Source: Siphonodentalium dalli (taxonomy: Eukaryota; Mollusca; Scaphopoda; Gadilida; Siphonodentaliidae). From it: 64,000 nt of DNA. The notes under the pieces are model-generated. The model saw only the letters and a list, made by a program, of their open reading frames with translations. It did no database searches and was not told the DNA's origin. The position numbers and the translations under genes were made by a program. The stretch is from positions 131,533,917-131,597,916 of the forward strand of contig CP136066.1 in assembly GCA_032622095.1 (NCBI GenBank), read 5' to 3'. Below are positions 1 through 11,473 of this stretch, piece by piece. Positions within the stretch are counted from its first letter, which is position 1. Every line of letters begins with the position of its first letter.

Positions 1-275
1 CTGAACATTTCCCAAGATACATTCCCTAAGGGAACGACTCGTCCATGAGTATTTAGTATAGTATAACGTATACGAACTGAGTGTATGCAGAGCACTGGCC
101 TCGACCTAACCATAGAGTACATGCAACAATCGTAGCTTGCATGTTCATTATAGTTCAACCATACGTGTTTAGTTTTAAAAATTATTAGTACAACAAAGCA
201 GACACACATAGAAGTTTCCTGGGCAGATGCATCTTATTAACGTATAGGGTAGGGGTTATTGGCGTTTCAACATAC
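1..275. other. intronic stretch, nothing recognised
   Basis: This is the start of the intron after the TM5 exon (gene on minus strand). I searched it for the expected TM6 exon (a PESPR-type motif) and saw none. It is plain AT-rich DNA without an obvious repeat. Confidence 0.5.
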
Positions 276-446
276 CAAGCAGTATATTCCAGCCGTACTC
301 GTTTCCCAACAACTCGGGAAATCCTATTACTTGTGAAATGAATATCCCACACGTAACGCCCAGTTGATGGAGTACACCAAGGGCCCCCCTGGTGTTCGGA
401 GAGGCGATTTCAGACAGGTAAATTGGTGTCAAACCAGTGTAAACAC
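276..446 (-). CDS. SLC2A1-like: GLUT1-like exon: TM4/TM5 with sugar-porter signature
   Basis: The exon is 171 nt: GT completing a glycine codon, 56 codons, then one G. The acceptor is TTTTTCAG (CAG at 447-449) and the donor GTATGT (275 downward). It reads VYTGLTPIYLSEIASP, then NTRGALGVLHQLGVTCGIF, then ISQVIGFPELLGNEYGWNILL. The PIYLSEI...RGALG stretch is the MFS sugar-transport signature. The glutamine of HQLG aligns with human GLUT1 Q161, a sugar-contacting TM5 residue, and HQLG favours class I over class II, which has PQL at this point. The next exon (TM6) is not visible in positions 1-275. Confidence 0.95.
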
Positions 447-1050
447 CTGAAAAATAAGAGAAATGACGTTTCCCATCAAATGATAGAAAACTGACAAAAA
501 ATGTTTTCTTAACGGTAACGCACGCTGAATCTGTATACCCATGTACCTGAATTATTGTGTTATGGTATTTAGATCACGTCACCTGAAATAGTATCAGAGC
601 ACGTATGCGTTTAACGTAATTGAAAAGCGCAATAAACACGACTTCACAATTGTCTAGTATTCTTAACAATCAGATTTAACGTTGCATACACATAGTTGTT
701 GCTAAGCCTTGTAGTTCAAACACAACCACCTCGTCATTCGAGATTAATGTACTATCTAGTTATGAGAGGCCAGCACTCCCGTTCTCAGGAGTTAAAGCAT
801 GAAACTAAACCATTCTCGCTCATAATATATTTTGACTTCTGGGTTCTGAGTTGGTATTCGCCGATTGCACATTGCAGGGTGATAACCCATGACGTGGAAC
901 TTCCGGTTTAGCTCAGCCCGCAAATATGAGCTCGCGGCGGCGTTATAGGTAGTTAACAATTAAACATCTGAATTATGTTCTTCCATCGCTACGTAACAAT
1001 ACAAATCCGTTCAGATTACAGTAATATACTGGACATAAAGTCCCCAAAAC
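447..1050. other. intronic stretch, nothing recognised
   Basis: Intron DNA immediately upstream (minus sense) of the TM5 exon. The short frame at 696-911 has no recognisable product and lacks supporting context. Confidence 0.4.
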
Positions 1051-1052
1051 TA

Positions 1053-1625
1053 AGGTTTCAATCGAATGTATAGCCGGTATCAACAAGAGCGAAGCGCATG
1101 TATTATAGTGAAGGGATTTAAAAATAGACACACTCACCACAAAAAGCGGGGAATGTTTCCTCTTAATAACTCACTGATCTACAACTGTGCAGATACAAAC
1201 TCATTCTTTTTGCCAAATTAACAGAGTTTAAACCACTTTTCATAAATATTAGCGAATGAATCGTCGCCATACAGGTCGCCAATTTGTTTCTAGGCATTAT
1301 GGGAAGGAAACCGGTGTACTGAAAAATAAGTGCATGTGTTCTGATACACTTATTTTTCAGAACACCGGTTCCTTCCAAGAATGCTTAACATTCAAAATGG
1401 CGACCTATATGGCGACGAACTCGGAAGTACCTGTGAAAACTATGTTAATATGGCAAAAAAGATTGATTTTATCGCTGCATAGTTATAGATGAGTGCGTTT
1501 AGATTGATCTAAAACAGGCACCATGTGCCCGTTTTTGTGTTGAGTGTATTTAAATGATAGACTTAATCCATTCACTACATTCGCTTCGCTTTTAGTGATA
1601 CCAATTAGAAATTCGATTGAAACCT
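1053..1625. mobile_element. TA-flanked hairpin (foldback) element
   Basis: The two halves are reverse complements along almost their whole length and meet near 1338, where GGAAGGAAACCGGTGT on the left pairs with ACACCGGTTCCTTCC on the right around a loop of about 14 nt. Pairing continues outward through CGTCGCCAT/ATGGCGACG (about 1262/1410), TTTTTGCCA/TGGCAAAAA (about 1208/1452) and GCGAAGCG/CGCTTCGC, to the ends AGGTTTCAATCG and CGATTGAAACCT. A TA dinucleotide sits at both ends (1051-1052, 1626-1627), as expected for a Tc1/mariner-type target duplication. No transposase is present, so it is a non-autonomous, MITE-like palindrome inside a GLUT intron. Superfamily assignment is tentative. Confidence 0.8.
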
Positions 1626-1627
1626 TA

Positions 1628-2156
1628 TTATTATTATTTTTTTGACTTTATTTCTAGATTAATAAGAGCTGACAAAGTAATTCGTCTTGAAAGATACCAA
1701 CATGTCGCTACAATTTATGTCTCGATTTCTGCCTTGTCGCGACCTGATTTCCAGGTTGTCCTAAGTCCATTTTTTATGTTTTTGAGATAATCGATTTTTA
1801 CAGTTTGAATCTACGATGCGGGTCAATTATTAACATTATGGATATACTTCTAACACTGTCCAATTGGAAAATCATTCCTTTATTAGAATAAATAAGCATC
1901 ACAATTCATAAATTAAATGTCATCCTGTTTTTGAGGAGAATACTGCAGGTAGAATTTTTGTACTTAGGTCATAATGGAACTTAATTACACTTTGAATAGT
2001 TCAAACGACACCATTGAACTGCAATTAGTTAGAATGACCACCTAGTTCTATGTGGCAGAAATATTGGGATAATTATCACTTAGAACAAACAAGATAATCT
2101 CACAGGTTTGTATCTTAACAGGACATCTTGGAATTCAGAGAGCATATGACATATGA
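1628..2156. other. intronic stretch, nothing recognised
   Basis: AT-rich intron DNA between the 1.05-kb hairpin and the first AAGATGGC array. No coding or repeat structure was identified. Confidence 0.4.
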
Positions 2157-4127
2157 AAGTGTCAATGACACTGTAGCTCAACTTTGTAAAGAAGGTAATT
2201 TTTTTGTGATGAGCAATGAATAGAGAGATTAAAAAGGAGTGTAAAAATGAGCAGTAAAGAATTTAGTCACACACAGAGTAAAATCCAAGATGGCTGCTGG
2301 CGGCCATGTTTTTTGGCCGAATGACCCCAAAATGACTCGTTCCCATCTACATGTCAATATTAACATCAATGACAAATTTCATGATGATCAGATAAACAGT
2401 ACGACCTGTGGCCCGTGCTAATGGATTGAATTTTGAAATCAAAGATGGCCACTGGCGGCCATGTTTTTTGTCCGAATGACCCCAAAATGACTCGTTCCCA
2501 TCCAAATTCCAATTTCAACAGCCATGACAAATTTCATGATGATCAGACTAAAGGTACGACCTGTAGCCCGTGCTAAAGGATTTAGTCACACAAAGAGTAA
2601 AATCCAAGATGGCTGCCGGCGGTCATGTTTTGGGCCGAATGACCACAAAATGACTCGTTTCCCATCTACATGTCAATATTAACATCAATGACAAATTTCA
2701 TGATGATCAGATAAACAGTACGACCTGTGGCCCGTGCTAATGGATTGAATTTTGAAATCAAAGATGGCCACTGGCGGCCATGTTTTTTGTCCGAATGACC
2801 CCAAAATGACTCGTTCCCATCCAAATTCCAATTTCAACAGCCATGACAAATTTCATGATGATCAGACTAAAGGTACGACCTGTAGCCCGTGCTAAAGGAT
2901 TTAGTCATACAAAGAGTAAAATCCAAGATGGCTGCTGGCGGCCATGCTTTTTGCCCGAATGACCCAAAAATGACTCGTTCCCATCTACAAGTCATTGGTA
3001 ACATCCATGACAAATTTTATGATGATCAGACTAAAGGTACGCATGTAGCCTGTGCTAAAGGATTTAGTCATACAAAGAGTAAAATCCAAGACGGCTCCTG
3101 GCGGCCATGTTTTTTGGCCGAATGACCCCAAAATGACTCGTTCCAATCTACATGTCATTGTTAACATCCATGTCAAATTTTATGATGATCAGACTAAAGG
3201 TATGACCTGTAGTCCGTGCTAAAGGATTTAGTCATACAAAGAGTAAAATCCAAGATGGCTGCTGGCGGCCATGTTTTTGGGCCGAATGAACCCAAAATTA
3301 CTCATTCCCATCTACATGTCAATATTAACATCTATGACAAATTTCATGATGATCAGAGGAACAATGCGACCCGTGGCCCGTGCTAATGGATTGAATTTTG
3401 AAAACAAAGATGGCCACTGGCGGCCATGTTTTTTGTCCGAATGACCCCAAAATGACTTGTTCCGATCTACATTCCAATTTCAACAGCCATGACAAATTTC
3501 ATGATGATCAGACTAAAGGTACGACCTGTAGCCCGTGCTAAAGGATTTAGTCATACAAAGAGTAAAATCCAAGATGGCTGCTGGCGGCCATGTTTTTTGC
3601 CCGAATAACCCAAAAATGACTCGTTCCCATCTACATGTCATTGTTAACATCCATGACAAAGTTTATGATGATCTGACGAAAGGTACGACCTGTAGTCCGT
3701 GCTAAAGGATTTAGTCATACAAAGAGTAAAATCGAAGATGGCTGCTGGCGGCCATGTTTTTGGGCCGAATGACCCCAAAATTACTCGTTCCCATCTACAT
3801 GTCAATATTAACACCCATGACAAATATCATGACGATCAGACGAACAGTACGGCCTGTAGCCTGTGCTAATGGATTGAATTTTGAAATCTAAGATGGCCGC
3901 TGGCGGCCATGTTTTTTTTTTCTCGGAATGACCCCAAAATGAATCATTCCGGTACAAATGTTGATGTCAACAGCTATGACAAATTTCATAAAGATCCGAT
4001 CAAAGGTACGACCTGTAGCCTCTATTGTTGACACCTTACGCACACACACACACACGGACGACGGACGACAAAGTCATGGCAATAGCTCACTGCCAAACTT
4101 TACAAAGTAAAGTTGAGCTAATAATTG
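2157..4127 (+). mobile_element. TIR element filled with an 11-unit ~160-bp array (copy 1)
   Basis: The left end carries AAAGTGTCAATGACACTG followed by TAGCTCAACTTTGTAAAG. The right end is CTTTACAAAGTAAAGTTGAGCTA, its inverted counterpart, preceded by a (CA)n and a GGACGACGGAC tail. Between them lie 11 units of 154-164 bp. Their AAGATGGC cores fall near 2288, 2443, 2606, 2762, 2926, 3090, 3253, 3409, 3573, 3737 and 3891. Two unit types alternate, one opening GGATTTAGTCATACAAAGAG and the other GGATTGAATTTTGAAATC, so higher-order 2- and 3-unit repeats exist. Each unit has AAGATGGC followed by GGCGGCCATGTTTT. No protein is encoded. Other copies lie at 7.2, 11.1 and 38.1 kb. Confidence 0.85.
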
Positions 4128-4994
4128 TTCTATGTACGCTAACCCAGATGATATTCTACGACGCATTTTTTTTTCATTTCAACTAAGACATTGTCTAACT
4201 TTGGTATGTATGTCGGCAGTATACCATGTCACCCCTATATAAACCTGAAACAGACTAACTTGACACTCGCTACGAAACGGAGGCCACAATATATTCTAGT
4301 CGTTTAGACTCGTCTTTGAAGTGAACCTATAACAAATAGGTAATAAGCTGTTTTGATGTAAAAAGCGCTTTGCGGAAAATTTTATACAGCTCTTTGAAAT
4401 AGGATGCTATTTATGGGTCTTTTTGTCCATTTGTTGTTTTTGAATGTGACTATACACATACAATAACATGTCCAAAATCCCCATGAATCCCGGGACGGGC
4501 AAATCGTAATTTTTAGGTCAAAAGACAAGAATATTTTTTTTTTAAATGGTGAAATTGGAATCTTGTTAGTCAACAAATCTGCCGACAACAAATGCTGTGT
4601 CAAATCGCCTGACTGCTAAATATGACCACACAATAACATATCCTAATTTTTTTGACGCGTTTCATGGATGGAAATTCGTTATATTTAGGTAAACAAATGC
4701 AAACAAAAAAATATGTGAGAAAATTATGAAATTTGGAAGATGTCCGTGTATGTATAATATGTAACATGGAGGTCAAAATAGCCTCATTTTCCGGGAGTAT
4801 ATACCCGCTCACTTCAAAGTTATAAATGTGACAGAAAACTGCATAGTATGGTAACATGAAATATTTTCCATTTATACGAAAACTATAGTCGTAAATGGCT
4901 ATAGTTGCGCCACCATATATGATGTCCAATCTTCACATATATATCGAATACATTGATAGCCAATAAGTAGAGATATATGTCATCCTAATAGTTT
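4128..4994. other. intronic stretch, nothing recognised
   Basis: AT-rich intron sequence. Minus-strand frames at 4382-4603 and 4600-4929 have no recognisable domains and low-complexity composition, and are treated as chance. Confidence 0.4.
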
Positions 4995-5029
4995 CCAAAA
5001 CCACTAATTTGTCTCATAATACATAAATT

Positions 5030-6508
5030 GAGTGTCCCAATAATTTGACTCATAATACATCAAGTGCATGATTGTCCCAAACCACACAACGAGTGTACCA
5101 AACCGTATACAGAGATACAAATCACCCACCTAGTAAGCAAAACCAACATGTGAGTATTCAAATCCATACGACGGGACCCCCAAATCCAAATAGTGTCCCA
5201 AACTTCCAAAAGAGTGTCCCATGCAACCCACCCGAAGAGTTTTCTTAACCAGCCATGTATAGTGCCAACAACCATAGGCAAATAGTATCCATCCCGCACA
5301 TATAGTACCCCAAACCATGCATCACAGACACCCAATGATGTCTCAATCCACCCGATTAGTGGCCCAACCAATTCAAGGAATGTTCCAAACCACACTGGTA
5401 GAACCACAAACTATACAACTGGTGTTCCAAACCACACAGGTTGTGTCCCAAACCACCCAACATGAATCTCTAACTACCCAAATAGTGCCCCTAACCATCA
5501 AATGAGTGCTCAAAAACATATAACGTGCGCACAACGAGTGTGTCAAACCATTCAATGACACCCAACGCCACACAAAGAGTGTCCCAAACCATACAGTGGG
5601 TCTGTGTGTCAGAAACCACACAAAGAGTGTCAAATAGGCATCCAGTGTGTACTTCATGCCACACATCTAGTGTCCCAAGCCATCTGGGAAGTGCCCTATG
5701 TCACATAAAACAGGTGTACTCAAATCTCGTCTCAATCGATTCAACTAGGGTCCCAAATGGCCCAATCGGTGACCAAATCAGTGTCCAACCAATTGGTGGC
5801 CCAGACTATCCAACGGGTGTCATAAACCACCCAGCTGGTGACCCAAACCATAAAACTAGTATCATAAGCAATCAAATGAGTTCACAGCCCACCCAACAGG
5901 CGTCACAAAACATCTACGAACTGTCATCTCAAAACTTTCTATATAGTGTACACACCCTCCATAGTTTATTCCAGACCACAAAATGAGAGTTCCAACCATC
6001 CAATGAGTTTACCAAACCACGGGACACTCGCTGGATGGTTTGAGATATTCGGTGGGTGGTTTTCTACACGTTTGTGACATTCATTATATGATGTGGGACA
6101 TTCAGATGAATATTTTTAGACACTCATGTTGGCTTGAGACAATCGTCGTGTGGCTTGGGACACTTGTTTGATGGTTATGGATACTCACTGGTTGGTTTGG
6201 GACACCCATTGGGTGGTTTGGGGAACTCAACTGATGGCTGGTTTGAGACACTCATTGGGTGGTTTGGGACACCACGTGCATGCATGATTTGGGAACCCTC
6301 TGCGGGTGACATACATATATATATAACAATCGGATGGTTTGGAACACTCGGTTGGTGGGTTTGGAGACAATATGGGTGGTTTGAGACCGCAGTTGGTTGG
6401 ATTGGGATACTTATTAGGTGGTTTGCGATACAATTCGGCCAGTTCTATGGACTGGGACACTCGTCGGTTGGTTTGGTATACTATTAAGGTAGTTTGAGAC
6501 ACCCGTTT
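5030..6508. repeat. inverted pair of degenerate ~21-bp tandem arrays (foldback-like)
   Basis: From about 5030 to 6020 the plus strand repeats a motif close to GTGTCCCAAACCACCCAACGA about every 21 bp, with much drift. At 6020/6021 the orientation flips, and 6021-6508 repeats the reverse complement (TTGGTTTGGGACACTCG). The arms are about 990 and 490 bp and meet with almost no spacer, so the region could fold into a very long imperfect hairpin. Long open frames on both strands here (for example 5525-5986 and 6134-6487) follow from repeats whose period is divisible by three, and are not genes. The architecture parallels the 51.35-52.58 kb element. Termini and target duplication were not resolved. 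Confidence 0.75.
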
Positions 6509-6596
6509 ATAGCCTGATTAGTCGAAACTTGATCATGCTATGAATCGTTACTCTGGTTAACACCAGTAGAGATCATATTCCACCATTAAAAAACCA

Positions 6597-6982
6597 GGGA
6601 ACTTTTTGATGTTGTGACAGGGAAGTGTATAGCATGGAAAAACAGTATAGGTAATATATTATTAGTTATTACCTGTTCCTTAATAAAGTATTTCACTGTA
6701 GGTGAATGTTCTAACTCCAAATTTCACGTTTTAAGTGACTCTGGTTTTATTTGCAACGCATAAAATTACTGAATTTATCCCGGATTATTTGCAATGTTTA
6801 TAACGATATCTGCTCGCAAAAGTCACAAGAAGCATGTAATCTCGAGCTGGGACCACCACCTAATGTAAACTTGAAGTAGATTATTGAGGAACAAGTATTG
6901 ACAAAGAAATGTATTTCCCGTCATGTGTGTTCAATATTATAAAGTTCCCCATCAGAACGGGGCAGAACATCAAAAAGTTCCC
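6597..6982. mobile_element. short TIR element (MITE-like)
   Basis: GGGAACTTTTTGATGTTGTG at 6597 is matched by CATCAAAAAGTTCCC at 6968-6982, giving TIRs of about 17-24 bp around a 386-bp body with no coding capacity. No clear target duplication was found. The superfamily is unknown. Confidence 0.65.
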
Positions 6983-7195
6983 ACGTTTTGTACCAGAGGA
7001 ATATGATATCTACGGGCGTTAGTCATAGTATAGATTTATTTTGTTTAGTCCCAGGTATGTACAAAAGGCAATTTATCCCGGGTATTTTTCTGTCCCGTGT
7101 ATGCACAAAGGGCAACGATCGGCTTGTCTCGGAGACAAGTATATAACATACAATTGGGCCCTACATCTACTAAATATCAATATCAATATAATAAT

Positions 7196-8915
7196 GAAAG
7201 TGTCAATGACACTGTAGCTCAACTTGGAAAGGGAATAATTTCATGTATTACAGTCAATGGAGCGAATAGGAATGCGGAAAGTTGAAATGTCTAAGTAATA
7301 GTAGATTATCAACATGAAGATATATATAAAAAGTAAAATCAAAGCTATGTTTTCGAATGAAATTTTAAAAAAATTGAGTGGACTGTAGGGTGTGCCAATG
7401 GATTTAGTCATGCAAAGAGTAAAACCCAAGATCGCTGCAGCGGACATGTTTTATGGCCGAATGAACCCAAAATGACTCGTTCACATCTACATGTCTATAG
7501 CCATGACAAATTTCATAATGATCCAGCCAAAGGTACGACTTGTAGCCAGTGTCGAAGGATTTAGTCATGCAAAGAGTAAAATCCAAGATGACTGACAGCA
7601 GCCATGTTTTATGTCCGAATGACACAAAAATTACTCGATCCCATTTACAAGTCAATGTTAACAGCCATGACAAATTTCATGATGATCCAACCAAAGGTAT
7701 GACATGTAGCCCGTGCCAAAGGGTTTAGTCATGCAAAGAGTATAATACAAGATGGCTGCCGGTGGCCATGTTTTATGGCCGAATGAACCCAAAATGACTT
7801 ATTCCCATCTACATGTCAATATTAACATCCATGACAAATTTCATGATGATCCTACCATATATAGTCCGTGCCAAAGTATTTAGTCATGCAAAGAGTAAAA
7901 TCCAAGATGGCTGCTGGCGGCTATGTTTTTTATGGCGAATGACCCCAAAATGACCTGTTCCCATCTACATGTCAATATTAACAGAAATGACAAATTTTAT
8001 GATGATCACACAAACAGTACGGCCTGTAGCCCGTGCTAATGGATTGAATTTTGAAATCCGAGATGGCCTCTGGCAGCCATGATTTTTTGCCGAATGACCC
8101 CATAATGACTCGTTCCCAGTTACATGTCAATGTTAACATCCATGACAAATTTCATGATGATGCGACCAAAGATACGACCTGTAGCCTGTGTCAAAGGATT
8201 TAGTCATACAAAGAGTAAAATCCAAGATGACTGCTGGCGGCCATGTTTTATGGTCGAATGACCCCAAAATGATTCGTTTCCCATATACATGTCAATATTA
8301 ACTTCCACGACAAATTTCACGATGATCAGACGAACACTCAGGCCTGTACCCCGTGCTAATGGATTGAATTTTAAAATCAAAGATGGCCGCTGGCGGCCAT
8401 GTTTTTTTGCCGAATGACCACAAAATGACTCGTTCCCATCTACATGTCAATATCAATGCCCATGACAAATTTCATAACGCCCTGTAGCCCGTGCCAAAGG
8501 ATTTAGTCATGCAAAGAGTAATATCCAAGATGGCTGCCGGTGGCATTGTTTTATGGCCGATCGACCCCAAATTACTCGTTCCCATCTACATTGCAATATT
8601 AACAGCCATGACAAATGTCATGATGATCAGATGAACAGTAGGACATGTAGCCCGTACTAATAGATTTAATTTTGAAATCAAAGATGGCCGCTGGCGGCCA
8701 TTTTTTCCCCCGAATAACCCCAAAATGACTCGTTTCTATCTACATGTCAATGTCAACAGCTATGACAAATTTTATAATGATCCGACCAAAGTTACGACCT
8801 GTAGCCCGTGCTAAAGGAAATTGTTGACGAATCACACACGCACGCATACACACGGACGACGGATACCAAGCCATGGCAATAGCTCAAACTTTACAAAGTA
8901 AAGTTGAGCTAATAA
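7196..8915 (+). mobile_element. TIR element filled with a 9-unit ~155-bp array (copy 2)
   Basis: This is the same family as 2157-4127. It opens with GTGTCAATGACACTGTAGCT and CAACTTGGAAAG, and closes with ACTTTACAAAGTAAAGTTGAGC after (CA)n and GGACGACGGA. Nine units have cores near 7429, 7587, 7750, 7903, 8061, 8225, 8380, 8528 and 8682. They are more diverged from each other than in copy 1 (for example AAGATCGC, AAGATGACT, GAGATGGCC), which suggests an older or less homogenised array. The 89-aa and 68-aa frames on the minus strand are array artefacts. Confidence 0.83.
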
Positions 8916-9776
8916 TGGGGACCTGAGACGGGTACACATTGGGAAGCTATGACTGGTGGTGCAAGGAATTTCTTACGTGGGAACCCCTCCCAATTCAGGA
9001 CACCTTTGTCACAATTTTTACGTAATTTCCCGAAAATCCCAGAATTTCAAACTTGCAAAATGTCTTGGGAGGGCTATGATAATCCCAGCCCCTGGCCCAT
9101 ACGGATAATTTATAATTAAGCAGATGTCAACCATACCACATGTATATGCTGATATTATATAAGTATATACGTTATTAATAACAACCCAATTCAATTCCAT
9201 GTTTTCCTATACTAATGTAACAATGTGCCTGCCTACCCATGACATGCAATTGTGACCATTCTATTTTGTTCCAAGCATATCTTCAATTCCACAATATCCT
9301 CTGTCGCTAGTACAGTATTCATTTAATTCCAGTTCAATGTGGAAATAAGGCTATAATGCTTAAAATGAGATGTGACAACCTGGAAGTTAAATACATTGAA
9401 TTACAAACGACAGAAAAGAATGCCTGATATCTTGGCGAGAATTGAAAATACGAACTTCCTGTTTCCACCATTAGAAGCGTTATGGAATTCTGGATTCAAC
9501 GATACCAATATCTCATTTTCACCAAAAAGGTCACTTTGAACAACTTGGAAATCAGGTCGCCTTGTGTTCTCGGTATAACTACGGAATCGGTGGTTGACAT
9601 GGTATCGCTACACGTAGTGCCTATACGACTACATGTATGTTGTGGTGTACATGTTTCAAAGTATCCGTTAATTTACATTAAAGTAGCACAGTTTTAGTCT
9701 ATGATATACCTTTGCCCCATATATCCTTTAAATATATATAAAACATGGCCCACACCAGATGTATACACAAGCTTAC
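8916..9776. other. intronic stretch, nothing recognised
   Basis: Intron DNA between array copy 2 and the TM3-TM4 exon. No repeat or coding signal was recognised. The plus-strand frame 9482-9697 lies antisense to the intron and has no domain. Confidence 0.4.
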
Positions 9777-9901
9777 CGCAAGTGAAACCGATAAGTAGCC
9801 TCCCAACAATGAGCATTTCGTAGGCCTCTGCTGATTTACTGAAGAACATCAGGGCCGCTGAAGTTAGGCCGAAGAGCGTGTTGATCATCATGCCCCTCTT
9901 T
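9777..9901 (-). CDS. SLC2A1-like: GLUT1-like exon: TM3 and TM4
   Basis: The exon is 125 nt; the first base completes the FGR arginine codon and the last is the G of a glycine codon. The acceptor is TTTCAG (9902-9904) and the donor GTAAGC (9776 downward). The protein runs KRGMMINTLFGL (TM3 start), SAALMFFSKSAEAYEML, then IVGRLLIGFTC (TM4). The GR in TM4 corresponds to the conserved LGR/LSR arginine (R126 region of human GLUT1), part of the intracellular salt-bridge network of sugar porters. In human GLUT1 this exon and the next are, as I recall, one 241-nt exon; here they are split by a 9.3-kb intron. Confidence 0.95.
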
Positions 9902-10872
9902 CTGAAACGAGTTGAAACTTCTGTTCGATATAATTGATTCTGATACTCTAGTGGACGGTCTTTGATCCAAATAAGTCCACACATGATGGAAAAGTATTTG
10001 TTGGAATTCTATGACTTTGGATAGTGGGTGGGATTACTGTTGTCCATCGAGAATGTTATACAAAATGTACGGATGAATATAAAATTCGACTGAAACATTT
10101 GCAAAGTGGAAAGTGCTACTTGTGGTCGTATCTCAAATCTAACGGGTAAATGAAACAAGTTGTGATTGAGCAGAATGACGATCAGTACATGATGATATGC
10201 TAATCGCTAAGAAGAGCGATGCATCTATAATACTATTGGTGGCCAAATATAGTATTGATATAGGGAAATCACGACATTAACAAGCAAACACAATTATAAT
10301 GTGACAACGAACGTCTGAATATTGAGTAACTAGAAAAGTCGATATACATGTGCATGTAAAGTGTTTCATGTGGTCACAGGGATATGCAGAAATTTGCCAT
10401 ATTTTGGCTGCATAAATTTAATGATTTCTTTCGTTCTCATGACGAAGTGTTGGTAGTTTCCGAAATTTCAGCAGTCCAACAACCAACACCCCTTGTCTGG
10501 AGAAGTATCATCATCGTCTGAAACATGTGATACCTCGTCGTCAAAAGGATTTTCTGAAACACATCGCACTTAAATCAAACACACTCACGCTGTGGGCTCG
10601 GTCACACCGTGTATATATAACCAGAGATGACACCAGTCTATAAGCTATGACTATGATTATTTATTCATAACTCAATTTTTACACAATTAATGTATATAAA
10701 CAATGAGTTATTGGGGACGGCATAACCAGAAAGGCTGTCTCCGGCTTAGCTTATTGTCGAATTCCCTCCATACCGTAACTATATTTAACATATTATAATT
10801 ACTGTCTTATGACTTATATGGATTAAATACTGTTTACACTAAGAAAGAGCATGTAATATTGGCTCAATTTAC
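9902..10872 (-). other. SLC2A1-like: GLUT intron (971 bp)
   Basis: This is a complete intron between the TM2 and TM3 exons, running GTAAAT (10872 downward) to TTTCAG (9904-9902). It is the only short intron visible in the gene. It has AT-rich content and no mobile element was recognised. Confidence 0.85.
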
Positions 10873-11033
10873 CTGCCGAAGAAATCTGCCCACCATCCTG
10901 CCATCAGTCCGCCGACCATTCCTCCGACGGCAAAGATTGCCACCACCACAGCGAATATGCTCTTGGTCTCGTTCTCGCTCATACCCGGATTACCTCTCTT
11001 CACATTCGTCTCGTTCGTGAACAACTCAATGTA
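10873..11033 (-). CDS. SLC2A1-like: GLUT1-like exon: first extracellular loop, TM2 and FGR loop
   Basis: The exon is 161 nt: 53 codons plus two bases (AG). The acceptor is ATTGCAG (11034-11036 is CAG) and the donor GTAAAT (10872 downward). It starts with YIELFTNET, the extracellular loop between TM1 and TM2. The N-E-T sequon there aligns with the glycosylated asparagine of GLUT1 (N45 in an N-Q-T context), and a second N-E-T follows in SENETK. TM2 follows (SIFAVVVAIFAVGGMVGG). The exon ends in ADFFGR, the cytoplasmic RFGR-type motif of the major facilitator family. Its neighbours are a 21.7-kb intron upstream and a 971-bp intron downstream. Confidence 0.95.
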
Positions 11034-11128
11034 CTGCAATCGAAATGTGTAAAGGACACTTGTACCCTTCCTCTGAGATGCAGTCACGTTCTCGTGTGAC
11101 ATATATCATGACTTAAACATACACATTT

Positions 11129-11473
11129 TAGCTCGACTTGACGAAGTCATGCAAGCTTGAACAATTGCCGTCGTCCGTGTGTCCGTCAACTATTGCAGCC
11201 ACTTATACCCTTCAACCCACATATATCGAAGACATGTTTTCTAAATTTACAGGCATGATTATGATCACCTCTAGATGAGAGCACGGATCTTCGGGGTGAA
11301 CTCTAGATGGGAGCAGCCAACATTTATTGTTGATATGTTTGAGATGAAAATAATTCATTTCAAGCCTTTTACTGTAACTTGTTGACTTTCCTTCTTCTTT
11401 ATCATTCTATTCATTGCTCAACAAAAAATAACTCGTACCCAAGTAGAGCTACCATGTCATTGACACTTTAATT
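11129..11473 (-). mobile_element. array-less remnant of the AAGATGGC TIR family (copy 3)
   Basis: Read on the minus strand, 11473-11447 gives AAAGTGTCAATGACATGG then TAGCTC, the left terminus of the family. 11129-11200 holds the other end: TAGCTCGACTTG on the plus strand followed by CCGTCGTCCGTGTGTCCGTC, the reverse of the usual GGACGACGGAC tail. Almost all the ~160-bp units are missing, so the element is only about 345 bp. This shows that the TIRs and tail belong to the element independently of the array. Confidence 0.65.

Noticed and set aside
2254-4060. CRISPR-like or minisatellite gene array
   Set aside because: The ~160-bp units are contiguous, with no spacer/repeat alternation, and are bounded by TIRs; interpreted as a transposon-borne array.
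5060-6502. Several frames above 90 codons (5060-5407 -, 5525-5986 +, 6134-6487 +)
   Set aside because: All are produced by the ~21-bp degenerate repeat, whose period is divisible by three. No codon bias or domain.
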